Program-made: the position numbers and the translations under genes
Source of the DNA: CANHBY01 sp046342195
Lineage (GTDB): Bacteria > Pseudomonadota > Gammaproteobacteria > Burkholderiales > Burkholderiaceae_C
Direction: 5' to 3'
Length of the DNA: 64,000 nt
Assembly: GCA_046342195.1 (NCBI GenBank)
Contig: JBKDQE010000013.1
Location: 124,001 to 188,000, forward strand
In this document: in pieces, positions 16,608 through 26,300 of the stretch
Position numbering within the stretch: position 1 is the first letter of the stretch
Layout: every line of letters begins with the position of its first letter
Notes under the pieces: generated by a model
Databases searched by the model: none
Told to the model about the DNA's origin: nothing
What the model saw: only the letters and a program-made list of their open reading frames with translations

Positions 16608-17435
16608 ATGAATATTTTTGCTGCTCCCCGCTTGGCCTTGCTGATTGCAATTTCTCTGGGTGCCACAGCCGCTCAAGCTCAGTCGATTGCCACAGTAAAT
16701 GGCAAGCCAGTTCCCAAAGCCCGTTATGAATTTCGTTTAAATCAATTGAAGGCCCAGGGGCAGTCGCAGTCGCCAGATCTCGAAAAAATGGTCAAGGAAG
16801 AAGCCGTCTTGCTTGAAATGTTTGCGCAAGAGGCTGAATCCCGTGGATTCTCTGCTGCCCCCGAGTTCAAGATTCAAATGGAAATTGCCAGAGCCAATAT
16901 TTTGGCCAATGCGCTGTTCAATGAGTTTCAGAAAAAAAACCCTATTTCTGAAGCCGAAATGAAAGCTGAATATGATCGTCTCAAGGGAGAATCCAAAGGC
17001 ACTGGTAACCAATACCGGGCCCGTCATATTCTGGTTGAAAAGGAAGACGAAGCCAAAGAACTGATTAAGCAAATCAAGGGCGGGGCCAAGTTTGAGGAAC
17101 TTGCCAAAAAATCCTCGAAAGACTCTGGTAGCAAAGACAAAGGCGGTGATCTTGATTTTGCTGACCCTGGAACTTATGTTCCTGAATTTTCTGCTGCACT
17201 GACCAAGCTCAAAAAAGGTGAAATGACATCATCGCCGGTCAAATCGCAGTATGGTTTTCACATTATCAAACTCGAAGATATTCGTGAAACCCAGTTCCCC
17301 CCGATGGATGCTGTTCGTCCTCAACTCGAAGCCCGCCTTGGTCAGCAGCGCATGAACCGCTTCCGGGATGAAGTTCGTGCCAAAACAAAAACTGATTTCG
17401 AATTCAGTTTCGACAAAAAACCTTCAGGCAAATAA
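16608..17435 (+). CDS. Periplasmic parvulin-type peptidyl-prolyl isomerase (second copy)
   Basis: This 275-residue paralogue of the preceding isomerase has the same layout: a signal peptide (LALLIAISLGATAAQAQ), a helical N domain and a parvulin domain (RARHILVEKE, KDSGSKDKGGDLDF, QYGFHIIKLED). The ATG at 16608 was chosen because it begins the signal peptide; the frame runs further upstream through the palindromic element with no similarity. Loop motifs and even the spacing of the two proteins match, indicating tandem duplication. The C terminus adds FSFDKKPSGK, absent from the first copy. Confidence 0.93.
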   Translation: MNIFAAPRLALLIAISLGATAAQAQSIATVNGKPVPKARYEFRLNQLKAQGQSQSPDLEKMVKEEAVLLEMFAQEAESRGFSAAPEFKIQMEIARANILANALFNEFQKKNPISEAEMKAEYDRLKGESKGTGNQYRARHILVEKEDEAKELIKQIKGGAKFEELAKKSSKDSGSKDKGGDLDFADPGTYVPEFSAALTKLKKGEMTSSPVKSQYGFHIIKLEDIRETQFPPMDAVRPQLEARLGQQRMNRFRDEVRAKTKTDFEFSFDKKPSGK

Positions 17436-17449
17436 GGCCCTGGTTTTTT
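17415..17449 (+). terminator. Possible intrinsic terminator after the second parvulin gene
   Basis: AAAAAACC (17415-17422) pairs with GGTTTTTT (17442-17449), with an inner CCTT/AAGG pair, overlapping the stop codon and ending in a T6 run. It is the only terminator-like structure between this gene and the convergent galU. The stem is AT-rich, so strength is uncertain. Confidence 0.35.
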
Positions 17450-17576
17450 GGCGGGCTTTAAGGAATTGCCGCAGAAAAACCGCTCAACCTCCCATGAATG
17501 CTCGTCCAGCAGCCTGTTCAATGAATTTTTGAGCGATTTTGAGGTGTGTTATGAAGGAAATTTTCGTCACCTCCCG

Positions 17577-18482
17577 TCACCCTTTCGAAGGCGCGGGATC
17601 GCCTGAGGCCGTAGCCAATGTGCTGAGATATTTTCGAAAGGGAGGGCCGAGTTGCGGGTGCTCCAGAGCCAATTCAACGTTGGCTTGCAAGAAGCCGTCT
17701 TTGCTGCCGCAGTCATAGCGCTTGCCTTCATACTGATAAGCAAATACTTTTTCTCGCCGTAACAAGCCTGCAATACCGTCGGTTAACTGAATTTCACCAC
17801 CGATTCCACGGTGTTGATGGGCAATTTCATGGAATACGCCAGGGGTCAAGAGGTAGCGGCCGGCCACTGCGAACCTTGAAGGTGCGGCTTCAGGCTCTGG
17901 TTTTTCAATAATGCGATTGACTTCCAAAAGACGATCTTCTATCGCTTGGCCAGCAATGATGCCATAGCGCCGTGTATGCTCATCGGGCACTTCTTGTATG
18001 GCAAGAATAGAGGCTCGCCAATCTGCAAAGCGCTCCACCATTTGCTGGAGCACAGGGGGCGCTCCAACCATGAGGTCATCGGCCAGCAGGACGGCAAAGG
18101 GCTCGTTTCCGATCAGGCGCTGGGCACACAATATGGCATGCCCCAGCCCGAGGGCTTGGGGCTGGCGGACGTAAATGCATTCCATGTCATCAGGCTTGAT
18201 GCTGCGCACCAAATTCAAAAGCTCATGCTTGTGTGCACCTTCGAGGGCAACTTCAAGCTCGAAAGTCATGTCAAAATGGTCTTCGATGGGCCGCTTGTGC
18301 CGGCCTGTGACGAAAATCATTTCCCGCACACCTGCGGCATAGGCCTCTTCAACTGAGTATTGAATCAGTGGCTTATCTACCACGGGCAGCATTTCTTTGG
18401 GTTGCGCTTTGGTCGCGGGCAAAAAACGGGTGCCAAGACCAGCCACTGGAAAAATGGCTTTTTTAATCAGCATGGGCGGCAT
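17577..18482 (-). CDS. galU: UTP-glucose-1-phosphate uridylyltransferase
   Basis: GalU makes UDP-glucose from UTP and glucose-1-phosphate for polysaccharide and glycosylation pathways. The N-terminal nucleotide-binding motif GLGTRFLPATK and the following KEMLPVVDKPLIQY are unmistakable; later VRQPQALGLGHA, FAVLLADDL and YDCGSKDGFL fit the family. The ATG at 18482 has GAGG eight bases upstream and gives 301 residues; the frame reaches a TTG at 18500. It is the last gene of the leftward NRPS-PKS-glycosyltransferase-PPTase string, 21 bases after the PPTase stop. It may serve the glycosyltransferase or simply be a neighbouring housekeeping gene. Confidence 0.95.
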   Translation of the reverse strand: MPPMLIKKAIFPVAGLGTRFLPATKAQPKEMLPVVDKPLIQYSVEEAYAAGVREMIFVTGRHKRPIEDHFDMTFELEVALEGAHKHELLNLVRSIKPDDMECIYVRQPQALGLGHAILCAQRLIGNEPFAVLLADDLMVGAPPVLQQMVERFADWRASILAIQEVPDEHTRRYGIIAGQAIEDRLLEVNRIIEKPEPEAAPSRFAVAGRYLLTPGVFHEIAHQHRGIGGEIQLTDGIAGLLRREKVFAYQYEGKRYDCGSKDGFLQANVELALEHPQLGPPFRKYLSTLATASGDPAPSKG

Positions 18483-18503
18483 TGGTATGGCCTCACTCAA
18501 GAT

Positions 18504-19223
18504 TCATGGCGGGGATGGTTCGGGTGCTGTCTTTGCAGACTCCATGCGGGCCAAGGCAGCAGCCCAACCGGAATCAATGGGGAGGGATTCCAGCCAGAGT
18601 TGGAACCGGCCTCCCGAAGGGAATTCAACAAACAAGGGTTTTGGAGGCCCGGCAGAACCGACTTCGATCCTGTCCAAGGGAACATTTAAACCCCAGCCCA
18701 GTGCTTTCACACAGGCCTCTTTGCGTGTCCAGATTTGATAAAAAGCCTTTGTTTGATCCACTTCAGGCAACGTGGCCCATTGCAAGCGCTCGGCAGGCGT
18801 GAAATGGCTCTGAACCGCATCAGAGATATCAGGCATCGGCTGAACCCGCTCAATATCAACCCCCACAGGGCCTTCATGAGACATTGCGACCAAAGCCCGA
18901 TGGTGGCTGTGACTGAGATTGAAATGAAGGGGCTGGGGCCCAGCAAGGCAGGGCTTGCCAAAATCACCCGCTTGAAATTCGTAAGAATAGGCTGATGTAC
19001 CGGTCTGCTCACCGAGCAAGCGGCGCAAACCAGCATGGGCATTGATATACTGAGCCCGAACCTGGTCGTTCTTCAAACGATAAGCCCGTTTTTGCTCAGA
19101 AGGCGATAAAAGCTGATAAGCCTCATGGCTGGGCAAGGCCGACAGGTCAGTGAGCCAAACTTTAATACCCAGAGAGCTTGGCAATAGTTGCCAGAAGAAG
19201 CCGTCTGTTGTGAAGGTGTTCAT
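18504..19223 (-). CDS. Sfp-type 4'-phosphopantetheinyl transferase
   Basis: This 239-residue enzyme would attach phosphopantetheine from CoA to the carrier serines of the adjacent NRPS and PKS. The family motifs are present: GVDIE with metal ligands Asp123 and Glu125, and WTRKEACVKALG with Trp165, Lys168 and Glu169, plus the NLSHSHHRALVA segment. Its size and two-lobed length fit the Sfp/Gsp class for secondary metabolism rather than the short AcpS class. The ATG at 19223 was preferred to a GTG at 19259; both have weak ribosome sites. The gene order makes it the dedicated activator of the locus. Confidence 0.9.
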   Translation of the reverse strand: MNTFTTDGFFWQLLPSSLGIKVWLTDLSALPSHEAYQLLSPSEQKRAYRLKNDQVRAQYINAHAGLRRLLGEQTGTSAYSYEFQAGDFGKPCLAGPQPLHFNLSHSHHRALVAMSHEGPVGVDIERVQPMPDISDAVQSHFTPAERLQWATLPEVDQTKAFYQIWTRKEACVKALGWGLNVPLDRIEVGSAGPPKPLFVEFPSGGRFQLWLESLPIDSGWAAALARMESAKTAPEPSPP

Positions 19224-19316
19224 GAGCTTGGCAGTATCGTCGTGGGTATTTTTTGACACGGATGCTCAGGTCTGTTCTGTTTCCTGAAAATGGGAGTGAA
19301 GCCCAACCCAGGAATT

Positions 19317-20363
19317 TCATTGATTTGGCGAGAACGATGGAGCCTTGGCTGACCGGGCTGTAATTTGCCTGGTCCGCGCCACACCGACTTCGATACGAGA
19401 GTGCCAAAGGGATGAATACCGAAAAAAATCAAGCAAATACCGGGGGGGGTCGGGGTCAGGGCGGCGCAAAACCCGCCTTCGAGTTCGCCATGAGGCGAAG
19501 GCCACCATCCAGACAATATCGGCGATCATGGCGTACAAGCGGCCATGGTTTTTGATGAAGTACCGCCTTCGGGACTCAAACCAATAGGCAGGAAGCCGAC
19601 GGGGCTGTTCCAGCGGGGTGGTCACGCCTGTGCTTTGCCCGGCAATGTGAAGCACGCGACTTTGAGGCACATACCAGCATTGCCATCCTGCCCGACGAGC
19701 CTGGAGGCAAAAATCAGTTTCTTCAAAGTAAAGAAAATAAGATTCATCCATCAGCCCGATAGTCCGAAACACGTCCCGGCGGATCATCATGCTGGCACCC
19801 GGAAGCCAATCAACTTGTTGCGGCTGGGTATTCATGCGGCGCGGCACGCGCCAATTTTCGAGCAGGCGGGTGCTCAAGCCCCAGCGCAAACCAGCTTCGA
19901 GCTCACTCAATAGACCTGGAAAACGGAAGGCCCAAGGCCACTCTTGGCCGTTGGCTTCCTCAAGGCTGCTGCCAACAATACCCACCTGGGGAGGAGCATT
20001 GCACAAAAAATCGGTCAGGCTGGCCAAGGCGCCAGGATGAACCCGGGTATCAGGGTTGAGAAGCCAATAATGGTCAGGCGGTTTGGGAGATGATAGAGCC
20101 CGGCGAATAGCCACATTGTTGCCATAAGAAAAACCGCCATTGATTTCCGAGCGAATCAGCCTTGCCCAGGAGGCCCAGCCACCTTGTTTGATGGCCCCAC
20201 TGATGTGATCGGCTGAGCCATCCTGTGAAGAATTGTCCACTACCATGACTTTGGCAGCGGAGTCCTTGGCTACCTCAGGCTCGAGTGATTTCAGGCACTC
20301 GATCACGAGCCCGGCGGTTTGGTAATTGACAATAATAATGAGGGTTGAGGGCTTGTCGGGCAT
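19317..20363 (-). CDS. Glycosyltransferase family 2, rhamnosyltransferase-like
   Basis: This 348-residue protein has a GT-A fold: a start strand LIIIVNYQT, the nucleotide-binding VVDNSSQDGS near residue 41, GGFSYGNNVAIR, LLNPDTRVHPGA (the DxD-like metal site), a DWLPGASMMIRR segment and LMDESYFLYFEETDFC. This pattern is shared by dTDP-rhamnosyl and related transferases. A C-terminal hydrophobic segment (YAMIADIVWMVAFASW) may contact the membrane. It starts 26 bases after the PKS stop on the same strand, so it is either a tailoring enzyme for the product or an adjoining envelope gene. Sugar and acceptor cannot be read from the sequence. Confidence 0.85.
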   Translation of the reverse strand: MPDKPSTLIIIVNYQTAGLVIECLKSLEPEVAKDSAAKVMVVDNSSQDGSADHISGAIKQGGWASWARLIRSEINGGFSYGNNVAIRRALSSPKPPDHYWLLNPDTRVHPGALASLTDFLCNAPPQVGIVGSSLEEANGQEWPWAFRFPGLLSELEAGLRWGLSTRLLENWRVPRRMNTQPQQVDWLPGASMMIRRDVFRTIGLMDESYFLYFEETDFCLQARRAGWQCWYVPQSRVLHIAGQSTGVTTPLEQPRRLPAYWFESRRRYFIKNHGRLYAMIADIVWMVAFASWRTRRRVLRRPDPDPPRYLLDFFRYSSLWHSRIEVGVARTRQITARSAKAPSFSPNQ

Positions 20364-20388
20364 GGCTGCAGTCCTTGCTTTTCAGGGT

Positions 20389-23300
20389 TCAGGCGACAGA
20401 GCTCAGGCCGGGTTCATCTTCGAAGGTGCCTTCGGTCTGCCTCGCCATTCGCAAGGCCACATCAAGGTGGAATTGCATTTTTTCAGCCAGCACTTGCACA
20501 TGAGGCCCTTGCAGCATGGAAGAATGCCCTCCGGGAATGTCCTCGGCGAGCACGGCAGAAGCCACTCTTGGCTGCCATCCTAAGAGCGGGTCTTCAAATT
20601 TTTCTCGATAAGGCATGTCAGCCGCCGATCCATCGCCACGAGTGGCTCTGAACAAGACAATATGAGTTCGCTGGAGCGTACCGCGCGGAATATGTTCGCG
20701 ATGTGCATGTTCATAAATTTTGAGATAAGACAAATCATTAGAAGTTGGCACCATGTGGCCATTCAGGCCATTCACGTTCCGCAAACGATGAAACTGTTGC
20801 CGATCACGGTGAGCCTGCACCCGCGAGCTCAGCTCATAGCGCGCCAGGTTGGCGGTTTTTCTGGCCAAAAGGGGTAGAACCTGGGCCAGACGCCAAGGTG
20901 CCGCGGCAGCACCTGCAGGGGCCGGCCGCTCATTCAGGGCGGCAAGAAAGTGTTGCCAGCGCTGGCGGCTGAGGCGAAAGGGTTTTTCCTTGGCCTGAAC
21001 ATCGCCTGCATCCATGAGAGCCACCCATAAGTTGGCTTCTCCGGCATCCTCTAACTGGCGGGCCATTTCAACAGCAATCACCCCCCCGGCACAAAGCCCG
21101 GCAAGGAAATACGGCCCGTCAGGTTGCACCCGCCGTATTTGTTTCACATGGGCTGCAGCCATCGATTCGATCGAGGTATGAGCCACTCTGCCATCGGCTT
21201 GATATTCAGGTTGCAAGCCATAAATGGCCTGATCATGTCGTAAGGCCAAGCCCAGAGTTCGGTAAAGCAGTGTTTCACCATTACCGTCATGAATGAAAAA
21301 CAGCGGCGGGCTTGATTGCGGGCCTGGGGGAGCCGCACGCATCATGACTACAGTCTGCTTGACCTCGGTGTGCAGTACCGGCACGGCCGAAAGAGGGGCC
21401 TGATGAACTCGCGGGAGGACGCGCACGGTGTCCGGTGAGGGCTCGAGCAAGGTCGCAAAAGAACGCACTGTGGGAGCCTGCAAAAGAGAGGTCAAGGGCA
21501 AGGTTTGGCCCGTACGTTTTTTGATTCGACTCATCACCTGCAAGGCCAGCAGAGAATGCCCGCCCATATCAAAAAAATGGCTTTGCACGCCCACCGATTG
21601 AACGCCCAGCATGTCGCGCCACATCTCGGCAATAAAACGCTCAAGCTCTGTGGCCGGCGCTTCGCCATCAAGCAAGGCGAGAGGCTCTTTGGTGGCGGCT
21701 GGCTCGTGAGTAACATGTTGTGGAGATGGAGGCACCAAAGCGGCCGGAAAATCGAGCCGTGAGACAATGATTTGAGCGGCGTGAGGCCCGCCAAGAATAC
21801 GGGCCCAGACTTCCCCCCCTTCAGCCGGAAGAATGCCGTTGGCGAACCCTTCCATGAGCGACTCATGAGCCCCATTAAGGCCCGGCTGATCGGGTTTTTT
21901 CAAAGATCGTGAACCCTGCCATGAAGCGTCTGACAAGCCATTCTTTTTTTCGACCCTGATCATCGTGAAGCCTTCAATATCGACCAGCACCCGGCCTGCG
22001 TGATCTGCGACCGTGATGTCATAAACAGCCGATTGCCCTTGAGAGCTTTCATCAGGTCGGTAGCGAATATGACTGATGATCTGAGGCACAAGCGGTGCCA
22101 TCACCAGAACTTTTGCATAAGCAGCCGGCACAAAAAAATCAAGATCAGTCCGGATGTCGGGCACCAGAGACTGAGCACCTGCGGTGGCCATGTCCATCAG
22201 GGCAGGATGCAAGGGCATGGCATCCAGGTCTCCTTCGAAAACGGCCGGCAGCTCCAGTTGAACCAGGGCCTCACGCTCGCCAAAATCGATCCGTACTACA
22301 TTGGCCCAGCGCGGTCCCAACAGCAAATGGGGATGCTGTGCCAGATTTTGTGAGATTTCGGAGCGCTGACGGCACCGCGCAGCAATATCGTTCCAAACCA
22401 GCCGAGTCGTTGGGCGGGGGGCCGTCCACTGGGCCTCTCCTTGAACATGTTCCTTCCAGTGTTCGTGGCTTGACTCGCTTTGCCGGCTCATGACTTGAAA
22501 ATGCCAGTGACTGGCAGAGCGTTGAAACAAAACCCTCAGTTCATGCGAGTGGCCCGGCTTGACGGCACAGGGCGTCACAAAGCTCAGGTGACGAAGCTCC
22601 AGCCAAGCCGGGTCTGCGGGCGCTCGGTGGCTGAACGCGGCTCGCACCAATTCAAGGTAGCCGGTTCCTGGAATCAGGGCATCTCCGCCACGAATGGCAT
22701 GTTCATGCAAAATCCAATGGCGTTCGAGGCTGAACTCAGTGCGGTATTCGCGTTGATCCGGGCCGGCCTTCAGGCAGCGTTCGACCAGCGGGTGGCCCGG
22801 ATGGACATCCAGAGGGGGGGCCAAACCCAAACGACGTTCGAAATCTGCCGCCATCCCTACTTTCTGCCAAGCGCTCCAGTTAATTGATACCGTGCGAATT
22901 CCGTTGTTCAGGGCGCGCGACTGGGCGTAAGCATCGAGAAAAGCATTGGCGCTGGCGTAGTCTACTTGGCCAGGCAACCCGGCAAAGGCGCTGATGGAGG
23001 AAAACAAAATCAAAAAATCAGGCGGGGTCTGTGGCTGCACTTGTCGTATGGCGGCCTCCAGCACCAAGATTCCCTGAATCTTTGGAGCCCAAACCTCAGA
23101 CACGGAGGTATCCTCTTTTGATTGAATCAGTCCGTCGTTTAAAATTCCTGCAGCATGAACCAGGCCGTGGATCATTCCAAATCGGGCATGTGCCTTTTTC
23201 AGAACCGAGACCATCCCTGACGCATCAGACACATCCACAGAGGCCACCATGAGCTGAGCGCCCTGCTCTTCCAGTGCCATCAGCTTCTGCAAACGTCGAG

Positions 23301-26300
23301 CCTGCGGGTCTGAGGGGGAAGCTGTTTCGAGGTGGTTCGTCCATTCATTGCGTGGCGGTAGGGGGCTGCGTCCGAGCAAAATCAGATTCAGTCGACAAGA
23401 CTGCGCCATCATCGAGGCCAGCTCAAGCCCCAAACCCCCTGTTCCACCAGTCATGAGGTAAGTTCCTCCGGGCCTGAGCCCGTTTTCGAATGTGGCCATG
23501 GGCAGGGGCACGGGGGTAAAAGAGCGCATCCAGCGCTCACCTGCCCGATAAGCCAGAATATCTTCACCCCATGGTGAACAGGGTTCATCAAGCAAATGCT
23601 GCACAACCTGCTCTTCACGCCAAGAGCCTGGGGCTGGAACGATCAAATCAATGCTTTGGCATCGAATATGCGGGAATTCACATGGAATGACTGTGCAAGG
23701 GCCGAGCACCGTGGCTTTGGCAGGAACCAAGCCTGTCTCGCTGCCCACGCGCTGCAGGTGGTCTGTGACAACGCACCAGTGCATGCGATCGTCGACTGCG
23801 GCATGGCCGAAGGCCTGTGCCAAGTGAAGCAAGGGATCAAAGCCCAAACGCCGAGAGCGTTCCAGTTCAGCCCATGGGTCTCCGATGCGCTTGTCGGCGG
23901 TCAAGAGCCAGCCGTGATAAATGCAGTGGGGTTGAGCCGTCTCGGCGAGCAGTTCAGTCACCAAGTGGCTCATATGGGGGGCTTGACCCGGTTGAATCGT
24001 GAAAATATCGGCCTGCCTCGAATAATTCAAACCTGCACGCACCTCGAACACTCGAGCGCCCTGCTGCCGTAGTCGAGCGATCAATGCCTTGAACAGAGAG
24101 CCACCCTCTGAAAAAACCCACACCGTTTGGCGCTGGCCGGGCTGAGCATGCCCGGTATGCTGCGGGCGCAGTGGCCGCCCCTCCCACATGGGCTGATAAA
24201 ACCACTCGGACACATCGGTTCTTTTTTGCCGGGCTCCATCGTTTTTGACAGCCTGAGGCTGCCCCGGTTCAATCCAGTATTTTTGGTGATCAAAGCGGTA
24301 AGTTGGCAGGTTAACCCGATGGCGTTTTTCAGCCCCTTGGAAAGCCTGCCAATCGACTGTTGCACCGCAAGCCCACAGGCGCCCCAAAGTCTGAATCGCC
24401 AAGGCCTGATCTCCGATGTTTTCACGAGGATGAGGCATCGAATGCAAGACCCGGTGCCATTCGGGCTGCAAAGGGTGTTGACGCACCAAAGTGGCCAGAG
24501 TCGATCCGGGGCCGACCTCCAGAAACACCTTGGGGGTCTGATCCAGCAGCGTCTTGAGCCCGGCAGAAAAACGAACCGTCTCGCGCAAATGCCGTACCCA
24601 GTAAGCCGGGCTTGTCGCTTGCTCCTGGGATATCCAGGTCCCGTCCAGGTTGGAAACCCAGGGCAGTTTTGGTGCCCGCAAGTCGATACGCGAAAAAAAA
24701 TCACTGAAAGCCGGAAGAATGGGATCCAGCATACTTGAATGGGCCGCCACCGAAATGTGCAGGCGAACCGCATCTATTTCACGTTCGAGCAAGCTCTTTT
24801 GAAACGATTCAATCGCGTGTACGGGGCCTGATACCACTGACAATTGAGGCCCATTCACTGCGGCCATCGACAATTCAGGGCCGATAAGGGCTTTGAGGTC
24901 CTCCTCGGGCAAAGGGACACTCAGCATGGCCCCTGAAGGCAGCGTTTCAAACAAACGGCCCCGCAGCAACACCAAACGCAGGGCATCTTCCAAGGTGAAT
25001 ACCCCTGCCAGTAAAGCCGCAGTATATTCCCCCATGCTGTGTCCAATAAAGGTGCTTGGCTGCACCCCCCAAGACATCCAAAGACGCGCCTGAGCGTATT
25101 GAATAATGAATAGGCATGGCAAAGCCCATGAAGGTTTCTGCATGGCTTGAGCCGCTGAAGGAAGATCCTCATGATGAGGAAAAATCAGGCTTTTGAAATC
25201 GGCCGACTCTTCGCGAGATAATAAAATCAGGCATTCATTGACAGCAGCCCTGAAAACAGGCTCATGCGCATAGAGGTCAGCCCCCATGCCCGGATACTGG
25301 GCCCCGCCCCCAGCAAACATGAACACCCTTGACCGCCCCTCCGGAGGTGCTGTATCGGTCCATGCCTGCGGCGGAACCGGCGACCTGAGTGCCGTATGGG
25401 CAGCCTCCGCCGAGGCTTCACACACCAGTACACGACGCAAGGGCATTGCCTGCCGGCCCAGGCGCAAGGTGTGTGCAGCGTCTGCCACATTCAATTCAGG
25501 ATGCTCCTGAAAATGATCCGCCAACGCTTGGGTGTTGGCCTCCAGGGCGGTGGCTGTTTTGGCCGAAAGCACCAACAACTGATATTCGCGTGAGGGCCCG
25601 GACCTCTCGCCTAAAGGTGCTTCTTCTAAAATCACATGGGCATTGGTTCCCCCTACCCCCAAGGAAGTCACACCGGCACGCCTCGGCCCACCCGCCAGAG
25701 CCGGCCAGGGCCTGAGGGCTGTGTTGACAAAAAAGGGGCTGTTTTCAAATTCGCATTGCGGATTGGGGGTTGTCAAACCCAAAGAAGGGGGCAATTCACG
25801 ATGCTGCAAAGCCAGCACCACTTTCATCAGACCGGCCACCCCCGCTGCGGTGTCGGTGTGTCCGATATTGCTTTTCACTGAGCCTACCGCACAAAACCCT
25901 TTCGCCGAGGTGCTTTTTCGAAACACTTGCCTGAGGGCCGCCATTTCGATCGCATCACCCAGAGGGGTTCCTGTGCCATGCGCCTCAATATAAGACACCG
26001 TTTCAGGGCGCACATCGGCCACGGCCAGAGCCTCGGCAATCACCTGAGCCTGACCCTCCACGCTGGGAGCCAAATAACCCACCTTGGCATGCCCGTCATT
26101 GTTGATGGCCGAGCCCTTAATGACCGCACGAACCATATCGCCATCAGCCAGCGCATCGCGCAGGCGACGCAGCACCACAATGCCCACACCACTGCTGAAA
26201 ACCGTCCCTTTGGAATGGGCATCAAAGGAACGACAATAACCATCCGCCGACAACACCTCACCTTCCCGATAAAAATAGCCCTGATGATGCGGTAATTCAA

